Shown one piece after another: positions 27,193 through 36,371 of a DNA stretch of 64,000 nt (position 1 is the stretch's first letter; each line of letters opens with the position of its first letter). Source of the stretch: Janthinobacterium sp. 1_2014MBL_MicDiv (GTDB taxonomy: Bacteria; Pseudomonadota; Gammaproteobacteria; Burkholderiales; Burkholderiaceae_D); assembly GCF_001865675.1 (NCBI RefSeq), contig NZ_CP011319.1:4836001-4900000 (forward strand), written 5' to 3'. The notes beneath the pieces were generated by a model. The model was given only the letters and a program-made list of their open reading frames with translations, searched no databases and had not been told where the DNA came from. Made by a program: the position numbers and the translations under genes.

Positions 27193-29403
27193 TTAAAATT
27201 TGTAGCCTGCCTTGGCGATGATCTGGCGCGGCGGGCCGTAGAAACCGTCGAGGATGAACACGGCGGGAATGTTGTAGCCATCCGTGCGGTAGCGCTTGTT
27301 GCCCAGGTTGCTGCCATGCAGGCTCAAGGTCCAGTTCTTCGGCGCTTCCCAGACGATGCCGGCCGTCCAGATGCTGTAGCCGCCCTGCGCCAGGGTTTCG
27401 CTCAAGTCCGTGGTCGGATACACCTTGCTGCGGTAGCCATAGCCGACCATGCTGCGCAGGGCGCCGCCGAAGACGTCGCGGTCCGTGCGCGTCAGGTTCA
27501 AGCCCACTTGCCGGCGCGGCGTGTTGCTGAACTTTTGCGTATCCGCAATGTTCTTGCCGCCGCTCATGAACTCGTCATAGCCGGCATTGAGCAGGGCGAG
27601 GAAGCCGTTGACTTCCCACTGGCGGTTCGGTCGCCACGAGAATTCGAATTCGGCGCCCTTGACGGTGGCCTTGCCCGCGTTCGTGAAGTCGCCATAGAAG
27701 CCCGGCACGCCGCCCGGCTGCACATAGCTGGTGAAGACGGACAGCTGGATATCCTTGTAGCGGTTGTAGAACAGGGCCACGTTGGCGTCGAAGGTATCGT
27801 CCGGCGCCGCATACTTCATGCCCACTTCCAGCGCGTCGAGTTTTTCATCCTTGTATGGCCGCGCGGAATCGGGCACCACCAGGTTGTTGGCCCGCACGTT
27901 GTAGCCGCCCGACTTGAAGCCGCGCGACAGGTTGCTGTAGAAATTCGTCGTCTTCGACGCTTCATAGCGCACGGACAGTTTCGGCGAGGTATTGCTGACG
28001 GAGAGCGACTTGTCGAAGTCGGCCGCCGTCTGGATGGGCCGCGTGAAGCCGACATCGGCGAAGGTGCGGTTGAGCACGATGGCGCGCTTTTCCTCGCGCG
28101 TGTGGCGCAAGCCCGCATTGATGCTCCACACCTTGCCCAGCGGCCAGGTCCAGTCCGTGTACAGCGCCGTGCTGTCCGTCTCCACCGTGCTGACGGCGGC
28201 CGTGAACTGGCGTCCCAGGAAGTTGTTGTAGATGCCGCCGCCGGCCGTGCCTTCGAAGCGATACAGGCCGATCACGCCGGCGCCGTAGTCGCCGCTGTAC
28301 GAGGCCTGCAGCTCCAGGCTCTTCTGTTCGTCGCGCGAGTCGCCGAAGACGTCGGCGATCGGCTGCGGCAAGCCGTCGAAGTCGATGGTTTGCTCGGACG
28401 TGCTGCGCCGCTTGGCGCCGATCACTTTCACGGACCAGTCGTTCGACAGCGTGTAGTTGGCCACCAGCGAGCCGCCCCGGTTGTGCGTGAAGTTGTGGCC
28501 AGGCATGCCGCTCTGGATGTCGTACGCATCCGTGCTGGCTGGCCGCTTGAGCGGGTCGAAGGCGCTCACGCCCATGCGCTGGAAGCCGCGCACGCCCGAC
28601 TTGTCGTCGGTGGCGTCCACGCTCAGCACGACGGTCAAGGGTATATCCTGCGGAAAGTAGCCGACGGAGAGGCGCGCGGCCGTGCTGTCCTGGTCGCTGA
28701 CCTGCTCGCCATTGAAGGTGTTGCGGCCGAAACCATCGCGGTCCAGCTTGGCGGCCGCCAGGCGCGCGCGCCAGGTGCCGCTCTCGTTGGCCACATTGAA
28801 GGCGGCCTTGAAGTTGCGCTGGTTGTAATTGCCCAGGCCCACTTCCGCCGAGCCGCCGTTTTCCTTGGCCAGCGGACGCGAAATATACTTGATGGCGCCG
28901 CCGATGGTGTTCTTGCCGTACAGGGTGCCTTGCGGCCCGCGCAGCACTTCGATGCGCTGCACGTCGAAGACGTCGAGCAAGGCGCCTTGCGGACGGGCCA
29001 TGTAGACGTCGTCGAAATAGATGCCCACGCCCGGATCCACGCCCCAGACGGGGTCGGCCTGGCCGACGCCGCGGATGAACGCCGTCAAGGTGGTATTCGT
29101 GCCGCGCGAGGCGTACACGGTCAGGTTCGGCACGCGTTCCTGCAAGTCGGCCAGGTTCTGGATATTCGCCCTTTCCAGGGCCTTGGCGGAAAACGCCGTG
29201 ACGGCCAGCGGCACGTCCTGCAGGCGCTCCTCGCGGCGGCGGGCGGAAACGGTGACGGTTTCCATACGTTCTTTCGCATCGCTGGCTTCCTGGGCACTGG
29301 CAGTGCTGGCAGCCGCGGGACTGGCTTCCTGCGCATGGGCCTGGGTGGCAAAGGCGCCGGCAACGGCGAGTGCGGCGGGCAACAGTTTCAAAGCAAGTTT
29401 CAT
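27193..29403 (-). CDS. TonB-dependent outer-membrane receptor
   Basis: A 736-aa receptor with signal peptide (MKLALKLLPAALAVAGAFAT, ending AHA). The plug domain carries VTVSARRREERLQDVPLAVT and VLRGPQGTLYGKNTIGGAIK, and the C-terminal strand ends AKAGYKF. TGGAG precedes the ATG at 29403; an upstream frame extension of 46 codons has no signal sequence. It belongs to the same broad class as the receptor at 15069-17300. Being just upstream of a secreted esterase, it may import the esterase products; that is inference. Confidence 0.9.
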   Translation of the reverse strand: MKLALKLLPAALAVAGAFATQAHAQEASPAAASTASAQEASDAKERMETVTVSARRREERLQDVPLAVTAFSAKALERANIQNLADLQERVPNLTVYASRGTNTTLTAFIRGVGQADPVWGVDPGVGIYFDDVYMARPQGALLDVFDVQRIEVLRGPQGTLYGKNTIGGAIKYISRPLAKENGGSAEVGLGNYNQRNFKAAFNVANESGTWRARLAAAKLDRDGFGRNTFNGEQVSDQDSTAARLSVGYFPQDIPLTVVLSVDATDDKSGVRGFQRMGVSAFDPLKRPASTDAYDIQSGMPGHNFTHNRGGSLVANYTLSNDWSVKVIGAKRRSTSEQTIDFDGLPQPIADVFGDSRDEQKSLELQASYSGDYGAGVIGLYRFEGTAGGGIYNNFLGRQFTAAVSTVETDSTALYTDWTWPLGKVWSINAGLRHTREEKRAIVLNRTFADVGFTRPIQTAADFDKSLSVSNTSPKLSVRYEASKTTNFYSNLSRGFKSGGYNVRANNLVVPDSARPYKDEKLDALEVGMKYAAPDDTFDANVALFYNRYKDIQLSVFTSYVQPGGVPGFYGDFTNAGKATVKGAEFEFSWRPNRQWEVNGFLALLNAGYDEFMSGGKNIADTQKFSNTPRRQVGLNLTRTDRDVFGGALRSMVGYGYRSKVYPTTDLSETLAQGGYSIWTAGIVWEAPKNWTLSLHGSNLGNKRYRTDGYNIPAVFILDGFYGPPRQIIAKAGYKF

Positions 29404-29550
29404 AGCGTCTCCAATGTCAGGCTTGCTGACCGCCAGGGAAAACGGCCGGACTCCAGAATCGCAAGACGTAACGGTACCCGCGCGCGTGAAGCGAGCACCT
29501 GCCCTGCGACGATTGAAGCCGGCCCCCTGCCCGTGCGGCAAGTGGCCTGT

Positions 29551-30360
29551 TTATTTTGAATGTAGAGTAAGGAAGGACTGCAACAAGGTATTCACACGCT
29601 GCGCCTGGTCCAGGGGCGTGGCGTGGCGCGAGTTCGCAATGATTTCAAACTCGCAATGCTGAATCTGTGCGGCAAAGGCCCGCTTGCTGGCGACGGGCGT
29701 GTAATCCTGGTCGGCCGCCATGATGAGGACGGGCATGACCAGGGCCTGGAAGTGAATCTCGATATCCCAATGGAAGATGGCGTCCAGCGCGGCCAGGTAG
29801 GCGCGCTTGTCCATGCCCGCCATCTGCGTGGCGAAGCGTTCGACCAGCGCCTGCTGCGCGGGATCCGGGAACAGCTTCTTGCCGATGATCTTGCCCATGG
29901 GTTTCAAGCCCAGCGTGGCGATCACCGTGCGGCGCAGCCAGTAGGCAAACAGCAGCGCAGCGGGCTTGCGGCCCTGGAATGGTTGCGAGTTGATTAGGCA
30001 CAAGCTGGCGACGCGGCCCGGCGCCCGGTTGGCCATTTCCAGGCCCACCATGCCGCCCAGGGAAAAGCCGACGATGTGCGCGCGCGGCACGTCGAGCTGG
30101 TCCATCAGGTTGAAGACGTCGTTGGCGAAGTCGCCGATCTGCCAGTCGCCGCCGGGAGCGGGACTGCGGCCATGGCCGCGCAGGTCGGGCACGATCACGC
30201 GGCGCGTGGCACCGAGCGCGTCGATTTGCGCACGCCAGTCTTCGGCGCAGGAACCGAGGCCATGCAGCAGAAACACAGGGGCTTGCTGCGCGGGATCGCC
30301 CTGCCCCCTGCCGAGGTCGAGGTAATGCAATGGAACATCGGATGTCGTGTGACGCCGCAT
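29551..30360 (-). CDS. Alpha/beta hydrolase
   Basis: A 269-aa cytoplasmic alpha/beta hydrolase (no signal peptide). Visible are the oxyanion motif VFLLHGLGSCAEDW, DLRGHGRS, the nucleophile elbow GFSLGGMVG, an aspartate in MAADQDYTPVA and a C-terminal histidine in NSRHATPLDQ. Substrate unknown. It is followed leftward by the TonB receptor and preceded by a TetR regulator on the same strand, 116 bp upstream. Confidence 0.88.
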   Translation of the reverse strand: MRRHTTSDVPLHYLDLGRGQGDPAQQAPVFLLHGLGSCAEDWRAQIDALGATRRVIVPDLRGHGRSPAPGGDWQIGDFANDVFNLMDQLDVPRAHIVGFSLGGMVGLEMANRAPGRVASLCLINSQPFQGRKPAALLFAYWLRRTVIATLGLKPMGKIIGKKLFPDPAQQALVERFATQMAGMDKRAYLAALDAIFHWDIEIHFQALVMPVLIMAADQDYTPVASKRAFAAQIQHCEFEIIANSRHATPLDQAQRVNTLLQSFLTLHSK

Positions 30361-30476
30361 TCTGTCTCCTTGCTGTTGAACATGCTTTGTGTTCAGGTGC
30401 AGGAATATATTTTCCTGCTGTTGGAAAACATAATACGGAATCCGAATTCCGATTTCAAGTTAAATCGACAAATATC

Positions 30477-31115
30477 TCAAGTCAGGTAATTTAAAGCAAC
30501 ACGTACCAGTTCATCCTCGAGCGCCGCGCCCGACAGGAAGGAGAGCGAACCCGACAAAACGTGCTGATTCAGGATGCCCAGCAGCACGGGCGGCACCACC
30601 ATCATCGCCTGCGTGGGGTTCGGATGGCGGATGCTGGCTGACTTGCTGGCCAGCACGGCCACCGTGCGCTGCGAGATCAGATGATTGATCTGGTGCACCT
30701 TGTCGCGGAACTGCGCATCCTGCGAGCAGCGCGTGATGAGGGCGCGCAGCACGCCGCGCCGGCCCGTGTTGACGGCCACGAACATGGCCACCATGGCGCG
30801 GATGAACTCTTCCAGGCTGCGCCCTTCCCACTGGCGCAGTTCCGTCAGGGTCTCGACCTTGTCCACCATGTCGGAAAAAAAGCGCTGCAGCAGCAAGCGG
30901 CTCAGGGTGTCCTTGTCGCCCAATAAGCGGTAGAACGTGCCGACGGAGGTTTCCGCCAGCCTGGCCAGGTCGGCCACGCCGATTTCATCGAAACGGTTTT
31001 CCGCCAGCAACTGTTCGCCCACCAGCAGCAGGCGCTCGAACGCTTGCTTGCTGCGCGCCTGGGTGGGCTCGGGTGGCACGATCATCTGCGGGAAGGGCAT
31101 CGGAAAGGAAGGCAT
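30477..31115 (-). CDS. TetR-family transcriptional regulator
   Basis: A 212-aa repressor-type protein. The N-terminal HTH reads EIGVADLARLAETSVGTFYR with the typical GTFYRLLGDKDTL continuation; the C-terminal ligand-binding region is helical and unassigned. It lies directly upstream of the alpha/beta hydrolase gene, which it may regulate. Three candidate start methionines lie within the first 11 residues; the first one was kept. Confidence 0.85.
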   Translation of the reverse strand: MPSFPMPFPQMIVPPEPTQARSKQAFERLLLVGEQLLAENRFDEIGVADLARLAETSVGTFYRLLGDKDTLSRLLLQRFFSDMVDKVETLTELRQWEGRSLEEFIRAMVAMFVAVNTGRRGVLRALITRCSQDAQFRDKVHQINHLISQRTVAVLASKSASIRHPNPTQAMMVVPPVLLGILNQHVLSGSLSFLSGAALEDELVRVALNYLT

Positions 31116-31213
31116 GCGGCGTCGGCGTCTTTGAATAGTGGAACCATGGTTCCGTTATTGAATACGCCTATTGTAACGCGGGAGACGGCCGATGGGGAGC
31201 GTTCCCGTCACGC

Positions 31214-32179
31214 TCAGCTGCGGTTTCTGCCCTGCCACTCCATGTAGACGTCGGCGCGCTGGTAATGGGCGTCGCCGGCCGGCCGCGCCACGTGCGTAAA
31301 ACCGCTGCTTTCATACAGGCGGATGGCCGGTGCCAGCTTGCTGTTCGATTCCAGGAACAGCAGTTGCGCGCCGCTGGCCTCGAAGGCGTCGAAAGCCCGC
31401 TCGATCAGCCGGCGCGCAATGCCCAGGCCCTGGCACTCGGGCGTGACGGCCATCTTCGACAGCTCGAAGCTGGCGTCGCCGGCGCGGATCAGGGCGCAGG
31501 TGCCGACGATCGTGCCGTCCAGGCGCGCCAGGAAGATCTGCCCGCCAGCATCGAGGATCGAGCCTTGCGGATCGGACAGCACCTTGTCGTCGAGCGCCTC
31601 GACATAGAAATAGCGTTCCAGCCAGGCGATATTCAGGCGCTTGAAGTCGGCCGCATAGGGCGCGTCGTAATCGATGATGTCCACGGCGGCCCGCTCGCGC
31701 TGGCGCCGACAGGCGGCGATCGTCTCGCCGAAGCCTTGCGCCTGCAGGCGCGCTTCGGCCCGGTCCAGGCTGGCCATCAGCTGCGGCGTGCCGTGCTCGA
31801 ACACGGCGTCGACGGCCGCACGCACATCGTCCCACAGCGGCGCCATGTTATGCAGCAAGGCCAGCCCGGCGTCGGACAGCGCCAGCAAGCGGCGCCGCTC
31901 GTCCTTGCTGTCCGGCATTTCCACCACCACGCCGGCATCGAGCAGCTTGCGTCCCAGCTGCACCACCACGGGATGCGTCTGCCCGATCTGCGCGGCCAGC
32001 GCCGTGATGGACGTGGGACCGTTGTCGCGCAGCAGCAATAACAGGGGGAAACAGCGCGACGTCAATTCGACGCCAGCCGCCACGTAGCTGGTGTCGACGC
32101 CGGCATACAGTTGATCGGAAAGACGGCGCAGGCGGCTGGCCAGCATCAGCGAGCCGTAGTTTTGCAGGGTGGAGGACAT
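31214..32179 (-). CDS. MarR-type regulator fused to GNAT acetyltransferase
   Basis: A 321-aa fusion. Residues 1-150 form a winged-helix MarR domain (SITALAAQIGQTHPVVVQLG as recognition region, KDERRRLLALSDAG as wing). Residues 165-315 form a GNAT domain with the acetyl-CoA loop MAVTPECQGLGIARRLIE. Such fusions are known in bacteria; targets are generally uncharacterised. There is no Shine-Dalgarno before the ATG; the mRNA there is pyrimidine-rich. A palindrome at 32193-32210 just upstream suggests autoregulation. Confidence 0.88.
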   Translation of the reverse strand: MSSTLQNYGSLMLASRLRRLSDQLYAGVDTSYVAAGVELTSRCFPLLLLLRDNGPTSITALAAQIGQTHPVVVQLGRKLLDAGVVVEMPDSKDERRRLLALSDAGLALLHNMAPLWDDVRAAVDAVFEHGTPQLMASLDRAEARLQAQGFGETIAACRRQRERAAVDIIDYDAPYAADFKRLNIAWLERYFYVEALDDKVLSDPQGSILDAGGQIFLARLDGTIVGTCALIRAGDASFELSKMAVTPECQGLGIARRLIERAFDAFEASGAQLLFLESNSKLAPAIRLYESSGFTHVARPAGDAHYQRADVYMEWQGRNRS

Positions 32180-32192
32180 GAGGAAGGAAATA

Positions 32193-32210
32193 TATGTAAG
32201 TAGTTACGTA
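32193..32210. promoter_or_regulatory. Candidate MarR operator
   Basis: Inverted repeat TATGTAA-GTAG-TTACGTA with one mismatch between half-sites, 14 bp upstream of the MarR-GNAT start codon. Size and place fit a MarR-type operator for autoregulation; binding is inferred. Confidence 0.45.
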
Positions 32211-32398
32211 TACCATAACGTAAACTGGCTTTCCGCGTCAATAGTATGAAGATCCTGCTTGAACGCAAAGTTGATGATCAGCGACAAGGTTTAAGGAGCA
32301 AGGCTCGAAACATGGCGATTTTCAAGCCAACAAGAAAATTAGAGAGCTGACTTCTGCCCCAAAAAAACCAAGCCAATCATTCAGGAACCCTGTCACGG

Positions 32399-33181
32399 TC
32401 ATTCAGATTTATTTTGAAATAATTCCCACTGCTGATGAAGGGCGGCCATAGATGGCCTACTATCTTCAGTTTGTGGTGTAAAAGGAGTCCGTCCTTGCAA
32501 TACTCGATAGGTTTCATCTGTAATATTTTCGTTTACAACGATGCTATTGTCGTGTGGATGAATTGCAATCAGTCCCAAATCCCATAGGGAATGGATATCC
32601 GCTCGAAGAAGAATGCCATTTTTCTTGAGGTTTGTAGCTTGGCCAAGATAAGGTGTGATGTGAGCCGCTTCGAGTATTGGTAAAACGCCACATCCTGTAA
32701 TCGCACATTTGGCGCCATACACCTCTATGAGTTCTTTCCGAAATTTCGGCTGCCCACGTCGCACGACAATCTCACGAAGTACCTTACTGCGGGCATCGTT
32801 CTGATTCTTAGGGGAAAATTCCGACTGTATGGTAGCGGTCGCCTCTAATATCGAAATCTCTTTCGAAAAGTGGCCGTTTGCAACCGTGGCTCCCGCCAAT
32901 GTGTCGCCAAGAAAATCCGCATACTTCCGCAATGCTGCGGCGTACATACCATGACCACGTAGATTCCGATCTTCGAATTCGGGCGTAATTACTATCTTCT
33001 CAGAAATAGATGCAAAAATATCTGTATCAGCAATTTCATACAAAGAATCCGCCTCAACAATTCTGTGCATGCGCGCCCAAGTCGTCAAAGGACCAGCAAT
33101 CGCACTTCTATATTTTTCTGCAGTTGATGTCGAAAGGCCTTCGGAAATCATCCACTCTTCAAATTCCATATATTCATCCAC
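32399..33181 (-). CDS. HNH endonuclease with recombinase-like N-terminal helical region
   Basis: A 260-aa protein, AT-richer than its neighbours and with a different codon bias, suggesting transfer. The C-terminal half is an HNH nuclease: C159/C164, EAAHITPY with H174, N188 in KKNGILLRADIHSLWD, and H197. The N-terminal 95 residues (EGLSTSTAEKYRSAI; MYAAALRKYADFLGD) look like the helical core-binding region of tyrosine recombinases and of some restriction proteins. It probably cuts DNA as a stand-alone restriction or defence enzyme; no methylase lies nearby. Confidence 0.75.
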   Translation of the reverse strand: MDEYMEFEEWMISEGLSTSTAEKYRSAIAGPLTTWARMHRIVEADSLYEIADTDIFASISEKIVITPEFEDRNLRGHGMYAAALRKYADFLGDTLAGATVANGHFSKEISILEATATIQSEFSPKNQNDARSKVLREIVVRRGQPKFRKELIEVYGAKCAITGCGVLPILEAAHITPYLGQATNLKKNGILLRADIHSLWDLGLIAIHPHDNSIVVNENITDETYRVLQGRTPFTPQTEDSRPSMAALHQQWELFQNKSE

Positions 33182-33308
33182 AAGTAAGTTTCATTGAGAC
33201 AATAACACTTACTTGGCCGATCGACATTATTTCAGCCCAAATATCCCACCGAGAATTAAGAATGCGTGATATTGAGGCCGCCAATTTAGCTATACAAAGA
33301 TTACTTTT

Positions 33309-33737
33309 CTATTCGGCATCCTCCGCCAGCGCCTCTTGCAGCCTGGCCTGGAACACCGTCTCGACCAGCGCTCCGAGTCCCGGCCACACCTGCGTCAGCC
33401 AGCGCCTGCCCTCCCCGCTCGGTACCACATACGGCTCGCTGCGCGTGGCGCACGCCAGGCCGATCGCGATGACTTGGCCCGCATCGTCCAGGCCGCCCGC
33501 GATCATGGCGTCGATGGGCAAGGCGATCAGATCCGCGGTCAAATGCGGACGCAGCAGGCAGGCCGGCGCGATGATGGCGAACGACGCTTCCACGTAATTC
33601 CAGCAGTTGGTGGGCCAATGGGCCTGTTTGACGGCGTCGAGGAAGGCCGCGTCGCTGAGGGCATCCGGCCGGGCTTGCGCCTGCTCGTAAAAGGCGGCGA
33701 GGGCGACGAGTTGTGGCGGGGAAGTCCAGGTGGGCAT
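33309..33737 (-). CDS. Hypothetical protein
   Basis: A 142-aa protein (MPTWTSPPQLVALAAFYEQA start) with high-GC codon bias of the host. It has no signal peptide and no motif I recognise. The frame is open upstream for 68 codons but that part has no coding character. Only a weak GGAT-like ribosome binding site is present. It is divergent from the next gene, 127 bp away. Confidence 0.6.
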   Translation of the reverse strand: MPTWTSPPQLVALAAFYEQAQARPDALSDAAFLDAVKQAHWPTNCWNYVEASFAIIAPACLLRPHLTADLIALPIDAMIAGGLDDAGQVIAIGLACATRSEPYVVPSGEGRRWLTQVWPGLGALVETVFQARLQEALAEDAE

Positions 33738-33864
33738 CGGGCATGATCCGGAAGGCGCCGCGCTGGGCTGGCGGCAAAGGCGGACTGTAGCATGTTCAAG
33801 CGGCACGCCAAAACACGGCTGGCCCGGGCATAATGCTGGCATCATTCTCGCCCTTGATCTATGT

Positions 33865-34359
33865 ATGCCGACCGCCTTTGAACTCTGGAAAGCCGAACTT
33901 TTAATTGTGGGCAATATCGTCCAGGATGACGATAGCGCCACGCCGCCCGATGACGCGCATCGGCGCTTCCAGCGCTACTGCGCCATGCTCGATGCGCTGA
34001 CGGGCACGGAAGGCGCGCAATACGCGCTGGCCATTTTTCAATCCGTGCAGGCCGAGCACGATTACGGCGCCTACCAGACGGCCAACCGCGCCGCCTGGCG
34101 CTTCGGCGAAAGCGTCTACTGCGGCGCCCTGCTGCACGAACTGCCGCGTTTGATCGCCAGCTTGCCCGACTGGGCCGGCGACTTTCTCGTCGGCATCGCC
34201 AGCGGCGCCGGCACGCCCAACGCCTCGACCATCGCCTGCTTCAACGCCCTGCTGGCCGCCGCGCCGCCAGCGGAGCAGGCGCTGATCACGGCGTTTATCG
34301 CGCAGCAGGAAGACGACGGCTGGTTCGAGCATTGCCCGGGCATGCTGGGCAATCCGTAA
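33865..34359 (+). CDS. Hypothetical protein
   Basis: A 164-aa acidic soluble protein with host-like codon use, beginning MPTAFELWKAELLIVGNIVQ. It is predicted mostly helical and has no motif I recognise. The start at 33865 was chosen from two adjacent ATG codons at 33861 and 33865 by frame. It heads a run of three small rightward genes (to 35489). Confidence 0.6.
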   Translation: MPTAFELWKAELLIVGNIVQDDDSATPPDDAHRRFQRYCAMLDALTGTEGAQYALAIFQSVQAEHDYGAYQTANRAAWRFGESVYCGALLHELPRLIASLPDWAGDFLVGIASGAGTPNASTIACFNALLAAAPPAEQALITAFIAQQEDDGWFEHCPGMLGNP

Positions 34360-34409
34360 GGGTCGCGCGCCTTTCTAATGATGATCAGCATAACTACTTA
34401 AGGAACTCC

Positions 34410-34931
34410 ATGTCGGTCTACGCCATTACCATCCCCTGCTTTGCACAGATGCTGCGCTCATTGACGACCTTGCTGGCCAAGGGCGAGGAACGCGCCCAGG
34501 CACTGGGCTTCGATGCACAAAACCTGCTCGAGTCACGGCTGGCGCCCGACATGCACACCTTGGCGCGGCAGGTGGAATTCACGTGCACGCAGGCGCAGGA
34601 AGCCGTGTGCCGGCTGACGCAGCAGCCCTTGCCGCTACTTGAAACGCCCGCGAACATGCCGGCCGCCAGGGCATTGATCGCGCGCACGCTGGAGCTGCTG
34701 GCCGCCGCGGACCGCGCCGCGATCGACGCCAGCGCGCAGCAGCCGGTCGCCATCACCCTGGGTGGCGGCTTGACCTTCGACATGACGGGCCAGGAATACG
34801 CGGTGAACTGGGCCACGCCGCAATTCTATTTTCACCTGGTGACGGCGTACAACATCCTGCGGCACAACGGCGTGCCGCTCGGCAAAGCCGAGTATGTGCA
34901 GCATATGTTTGCCTATGCGCGGCCAGCGTGA
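34410..34931 (+). CDS. DUF1993 family protein
   Basis: A 173-aa protein fitting the DUF1993 family: start MSVYAITIPCFAQMLRSLTT, the ESRLAPDMHTLARQVEFTC block, and the C-terminal NWATPQFYFHLVTAYNILRH motif. The fold is a DinB-like helical bundle by family knowledge; function is unknown. AAGGA lies seven bases before the ATG. It lies between two small unknown genes and may be co-transcribed with them. Confidence 0.85.
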   Translation: MSVYAITIPCFAQMLRSLTTLLAKGEERAQALGFDAQNLLESRLAPDMHTLARQVEFTCTQAQEAVCRLTQQPLPLLETPANMPAARALIARTLELLAAADRAAIDASAQQPVAITLGGGLTFDMTGQEYAVNWATPQFYFHLVTAYNILRHNGVPLGKAEYVQHMFAYARPA

Positions 34932-34970
34932 GCGTTGCGACGGCGCACACATTTCAATAAGGAAGAAACC

Positions 34971-35489
34971 ATGCTGTTATCACTCGACGATCCCATCTGG
35001 CCCACCCTGGAAGGCGGCTACCGCATGCCTTACGATGTGGCCGAGGCGCTCAAGGCCATGCAGGCCGGCGAAGACATGTGGCATGAGCTTTGGGAAGAGT
35101 TGCACCACCAGGGCGACGTGGGCGTCGCCTCGTATGCGGCCGTGCCCCAGCTCGTCCACATGCTCGGTGGCGCGGCATCGCGCGAGGAAGATTTCTATGC
35201 GCTCATCGCCTTGATCGAACTGGAGCGCCACCGCAAGCACAATCCGCCGCTGCCGGACTGGCTGGCCGACAGCTACCAGTCGGCCTGGGCGCAGCTGCCC
35301 GCCATCGCCGCACGCGACTTGCAGGGCCAGCTTGATCCCGTCATGCTGGAATCCGTGTTCGCCGTGCTGGCCCTGGCCAAGGGCAACTTGCGGCTGGGCG
35401 CCCTGCTGCTGCAGATGGACTCCTCCGAAGCGGACGAGTGGCTGGAAGAGCGGCTGGGCTGGAACGAGCTCTACGGCGACGCCGCCTGA
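34971..35489 (+). CDS. Hypothetical helical protein
   Basis: A 172-aa acidic protein with AAGGAAG before the ATG. The sequence (YDVAEALKAMQAGEDMWHEL; SYAAVPQLVHML; ALIALIELERHRKH) suggests HEAT-like helical pairs. Related proteins occur beside immunity-type genes in other bacteria, but no toxin is seen here. It ends 3 bp from the convergent SDR gene. Confidence 0.65.
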   Translation: MLLSLDDPIWPTLEGGYRMPYDVAEALKAMQAGEDMWHELWEELHHQGDVGVASYAAVPQLVHMLGGAASREEDFYALIALIELERHRKHNPPLPDWLADSYQSAWAQLPAIAARDLQGQLDPVMLESVFAVLALAKGNLRLGALLLQMDSSEADEWLEERLGWNELYGDAA

Positions 35490-35492
35490 GGT

Positions 35493-36209
35493 TTAGAAAC
35501 GCTCGTCGCGGATGGCCGGCAGCACCAGTTCGCGCACGAAGGACACGTTCGATAGGCTCAGCAGCGCGCGCACGATGGTGAGAACGTCATGCACGGGAAT
35601 CAGCTCGCCTTCGCCCCGCGCGGTGGCGTCCGCCAGCGGCACGGACAAGCCATCCTGCGTATTCAGGTAGCCGAGCTGCAGCGCCGTCACGGCCAGGCCC
35701 TGCTCGCGGAAACTTTCGCGCAAGGCATCGGCGATGCCGTTCAGGGCGAACTTCGACGCGCTGAACGTTACTTCCGGGCGGCCGCTCTGGCGCAGGCCCG
35801 ACGTGGAACCCGTGAGTATCAGCTGCGGCTTGCTGCTGCCCAGTAACCTGGGCACCAGGCGCTTGAGCAGCAGGATCGTGGCCGTGATGTTGGTATTGAC
35901 CATGTCGACGATGGCCTCGTCCGCATCATCGAGGAAGGCATACTCGTCGGAAAACGCCTTTTCTTCCCACACGCCCAGGTTGTAGATCACGGCATCGAGC
36001 CCGGCGGGCGCCTCGCGCGCAATCTGCTCGACGGCTTCCACGGGCCGAGCCAGGTCCGCCGCGATCCACTGCAGTTGCGCGCCTAGGCCTGCATCCAGGC
36101 TGCCAGGCCGCTGGCGCGACACGCCGATGAGCGTATGCCCGTCGCCCAGCAAGCCATCGACGAGCGCGCGTCCCAGGCCCCTGCTGGCGCCCACGATCAT
36201 GATTTTCAT
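35493..36209 (-). CDS. Short-chain dehydrogenase/reductase lacking the catalytic tyrosine
   Basis: A 238-aa Rossmann-fold protein with NAD(P) motif GASRGLG (residues 7-13), the NLGVWE counterpart of NNAG, and S135 in TGSTSG. The catalytic YxxxK position reads F149-S-A-S-K153, so tyrosine is replaced by phenylalanine. Classical dehydrogenase chemistry would be lost or strongly reduced, and the protein may bind a cofactor or act as a sensor. Length and remaining motifs are normal. It is divergent from the MHS-type MFS gene at 36372. Confidence 0.85.
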   Translation of the reverse strand: MKIMIVGASRGLGRALVDGLLGDGHTLIGVSRQRPGSLDAGLGAQLQWIAADLARPVEAVEQIAREAPAGLDAVIYNLGVWEEKAFSDEYAFLDDADEAIVDMVNTNITATILLLKRLVPRLLGSSKPQLILTGSTSGLRQSGRPEVTFSASKFALNGIADALRESFREQGLAVTALQLGYLNTQDGLSVPLADATARGEGELIPVHDVLTIVRALLSLSNVSFVRELVLPAIRDERF

Positions 36210-36371
36210 GCAGTGTCCTTTCTAATGAAGTCAACGCCGATGATAGCCGCGTTGTATTAAGCACAGCTGAGGCTGCGTGTGCGGCCGCCACCCTGGCGCG
36301 GCGTTTACTCACGCGGCGGAAATGCGTATGCTAGCTCTGGCAATCTCCCATAAAACACAAGAACGAGACAC

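Noticed and set aside
27316..29559. 747-aa rightward open frame
   Set aside because: Antisense shadow of the second TonB receptor.
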